Assembly (NCBI GenBank): GCA_963678675.1
Contig: OY783200.1
Span: 11,023,431 to 11,087,430 of the forward strand
DNA from: Xiphydria camelus
Taxonomy: Eukaryota; Arthropoda; Insecta; Hymenoptera; Xiphydriidae
Direction: 5' to 3'
Length of the DNA stretch: 64,000 nucleotides
Shown here: positions 61,328-64,000 of the stretch, one piece after another
How positions within the stretch are numbered: position 1 is the first letter of the stretch
How the letters are laid out: each line of letters opens with the position of its first letter
Translations under genes and position numbers: made by a program
The notes under the pieces: generated by a model
What the model saw: the letters and a program-made list of their open reading frames with translations, nothing else
Told to the model about the DNA's origin: nothing
The model's database searches: none

Positions 61328-64000
61328 GATCGATTATCTTGAAGACGTTTCGAGATAATGAAAAAAAAAGTTTAAATAAAAGATGTTTGTCTATGTTTCT
61401 GTTATAAAAAAGCTTATTTTGATTTTCCACGTATCTCCACCGCGTTTCGATATAATCGCGTTCAAAGTTTAGAGGAATGGTTTAGACTCTTTCACTGGTT
61501 TTTAAATATTTTCTGTGGAATATATTATCGATTTACTGTGTGTGTAACGAAGGAAGTAGCGTTTTATAAGTATTGGTTATTCTAAAGCAATGTAACGCAT
61601 TGGAAAGGTTAAACAAAAATGGATATTTCGTTAGAATTGTAATTAAATGTAGAAAATTGAGTTGAAATCCTCGTAGTTTCTAACTTTTGGGCGAGAAACT
61701 TGAATATAGTGTTTTTAATTTGTTATCGTCGATAATATCAACATGCTTAATACACTTTTTGTAATATTACACCTCATGATTAATATAATAACTCAATTTA
61801 TAGAGCTGTCATTGATTACTTCTTAGATATTATGTACGACGTATGGAAGAACATATCGAACAGAAGGATCTAAAGAATCATGAAATGAATGCAGTTACAT
61901 TAATGAATCAAGTTATTACGACTGACTATAAAGTAATAATACAAATTTTGATTTCTACAATCGTATATTTCTCTTTTAGTACGACTTATCGTACTAAGGA
62001 TAAAGGTAAATTTATCTTCGAAATTTGAATTATTTCAATAAATATTTATATTCCAGTTTGACAGAGATGAGACTGTACAAGAAATTAATTCGACAAAGTG
62101 AATTTCGAAGACGTCATTCTTTATTCCTCGGACAAAACGTCCGTGAGAAAAATCGATGTCCCTTTCGTCCCTTCCGCGGCTAATTATCAATAATCAATGG
62201 CCAATTCCGCTAATGCCTTCATCAAAGCCCCGCGAGGACTCGAGGGTGCTCACTTCCGGGAACCGCGCGTCCTCAACGGCTTCCTGAGGGTGTGGGAATG
62301 CACACCCTCGTCGTATACGCGGCTCGTCGCGACGATGCGGGACGATCGAGCTTTCATCGATGAGCCACGTTAAGAGGGGGTGAAAGGGAAAAATGGGAAT
62401 TCCGGGAAAGACGATTTCACGCCAAATCAACAAGCAAATTGCTCGTCCATCCTCCTTTACCCATCGTCACATCTTACTTTCAACCCCGCGGCACCCTTCT
62501 TTTTCATCCCCTCTCCCCTTCTTTTGTTTCGCTGCACCAACGAGACACCCTGTACTGCCGTTGACTTTTGCCTGTGGGATTCGAAGGAGGCGGAGTTGCA
62601 GCCTGTGTTCAAATTCCCGAAAGTTTCTCCATTCTTCTTTCTCCCGTTAATCGTATTTCGGAGTATGAAAATTCGAGGGGGATGCGGTACAACGAACTTT
62701 CAAAGTTCCAGGATTATTTGTATAAATGGCAGTGCTTTTCATTTGTATTAAGGGCAAGCTTTGAATGAGAGTGAGATATATTTTTGATTCTTTGCTCCTC
62801 CGACGAAATTTTGTACTTATTTTTCATTTTTAGAAGGAGTTTTAAACTCTGCTTGAGAAATAGCACACCAAATCTCAACTTCGGTCGATCCATTAATAGT
62901 GCTTTAATAGCACGTAAACTCGAGTAGAAAAATCGGATGTCAATTTGATCAACATGTGATCAAAATAGAATATTCTCAATGTGATAAAAAAATGTTTTGA
63001 AGAGTAGGAATATTTTGATATCAATGTGGTCTATATTTTATCAAACTTGTAACTATTTTTAGTGAGACTTTGATCTTTCGATTTCGGAATGATATTGCAA
63101 TAATAATTAATCATTTAAAATGAATAGCTATTTTAATTTTTAAATTAAAAGTTGATCAAAATGTGATACAAAATGGAGACCAATTGGATAAAAAATGGAC
63201 CACATTAAGGTCATAATATGCTTGATATCATTTGAAAATTTAAATGATATATAAACCATATTTATACCATTTTATATCATGTGATATTTAAATGATATAT
63301 AATCAGGTTAAAATTACTAGTTTCAATTTCAAATTAAATGTATCGGCATTAAATTTGTTTGCTCGGAAAGGTCAACAATTATCGAGTACTCTTCAAATCT
63401 AAATAGAGAAACTAAATTACAAGAACCGAAAGTCAATAGCAAAATGAAATGAAACATCCAAACCACAGGAATCATTTCCAGTTGAATGCGAAAATAATCT
63501 CGATATCGATCGCTCGAAGTATACGTTCCTCCCCCGCGTAGCGAGAAATTGCACGGATGACTGTGCGAATATAAATTATCTCGGAATCACGACGGCGGAG
63601 ATTCCTCCCGCCCCGCCAGGGTAACTTTCCGGTCGTTTTCAAAGCATACATCTTCATCGTGTATACGTACCACCCCTTCATTAGCGGACCCATTTTATCC
63701 CGAGGCTCTCCTCTCGCTTCGACGCGACGGAGATGCGCGGGCCACTGTGCGACGACGAGGAACTCGTTTCTCCCTTGCGATGTAGTCACTCGAGGAGACC
63801 CGTCCTTAATATTAAAGGCGGCGAGATGAGGAAAGAGGGCGACGAAAACTGTATTGTTTCAGTTCCGCGGTATGTACTTCGAGAGGGTGGGAGGGATACT
63901 TTCTTAACCCCCATTATAACGATGCGGGGGGTGCGTTTACGCGTACGGAGTGAGAGATTATTCCCAAAAGGATACGTATCTGTAAACTATAACACTGAAA
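61328..64000. other. Right-hand stretch without recognisable genes
   Basis: AT-rich DNA to about 62.1 kb, a CpG-rich patch at 62.15-62.65 kb, AT-rich again, and a second CpG-rich patch from 63.5 kb to the edge. Short frames in both patches resemble nothing I know. The patches could be regulatory islands of a host gene outside the window. Confidence 0.4.

Noticed and set aside
63472..63789. 105-residue minus-strand frame near the right edge
   Set aside because: No resemblance to a known family and no splice or start context; probably chance in CpG-rich DNA.
1..64000. CRISPR arrays, bacterial operons or rRNA genes
   Set aside because: Intron-containing genes, MITEs and LINEs show a eukaryotic genome; the tandem repeats lack spacer structure and no rRNA sequence was seen.

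Overview
The window is a eukaryotic, almost certainly insect, draft assembly (a 200-base N gap at 35324-35523). I infer a hymenopteran, possibly an ant, from CpG-rich islands around conserved exons in AT-rich DNA and from the transposon mix (Transib, piggyBac, Tc1/mariner and Harbinger MITEs, CR1, Penelope); species is not determinable. Only a few host features are supportable. (1) The 5' part of unc79 (NALCN channel complex) lies on the minus strand from about 12.5 kb to 3.3 kb. I could assemble eight consecutive in-frame exons, including the start codon; the rest runs off the left edge. (2) A degenerate, partly inverted filamin (cheerio-type) pseudogene lies at 35.6-38.7 kb. (3) An intact 57-residue secreted cysteine-rich peptide gene lies at 55749-55922. 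(4) A possible isolated first exon lies at 42280-42403.

Everything else that can be read is mobile DNA in nested layers. Left to right: a non-LTR 3' end (1-560); Tc1/mariner-like MITEs with ACTACTAGT-rich ends inside unc79 introns; a 1.6 kb foldback with another foldback in its loop; a Ty3/gypsy RNase H relic (16.3 kb); Harbinger-type hairpin MITEs (17.7-18.0 kb); a perfect 98-bp hairpin (18.75 kb); and a 4.8 kb element with roughly 690-bp inverted arms holding a piggyBac-like relic (20.3-25.1 kb). Then come an element with poly-C/poly-G termini carrying a broken FEN/PIN-nuclease-like gene (25.5-28.1 kb), a Transib (RAG1-like) transposon beginning with CACAGTG (28.26-31.75 kb), a CR1-like LINE (32.6-35.2 kb), and a PIF/Harbinger relic (41.3-42.0 kb).

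The most striking block is 44.2-55.5 kb. A 10 kb CACTA-like element (45081-55047, 3-bp TGA duplication) has inserted into a shorter member of the same family (44164-55478). The large element has two minus-strand genes: a C2H2-finger plus transposase-domain gene (54921-52202, split in two frames), and a six-exon accessory gene (50665-45564) whose N-terminus resembles a CIDE-N/ubiquitin-like fold. The accessory gene reads through all five introns, and its only break is a CACTG-ended insertion with a CA duplication. That insertion itself carries a tRNA-derived SINE, a 63-bp tandem repeat and a long hairpin.

The right end contains a Harbinger-like element (57789-61324) with perfect 35-bp termini, TAA duplications and arrays of CTGCAGTCC, itself filled with other repeats. 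From 61.3 to 64.0 kb nothing is recognisable. Gene identities come from remembered family sequence patterns, not database searches; exon borders were set by reading frame and GT/AG sites and may be off by a base or two.
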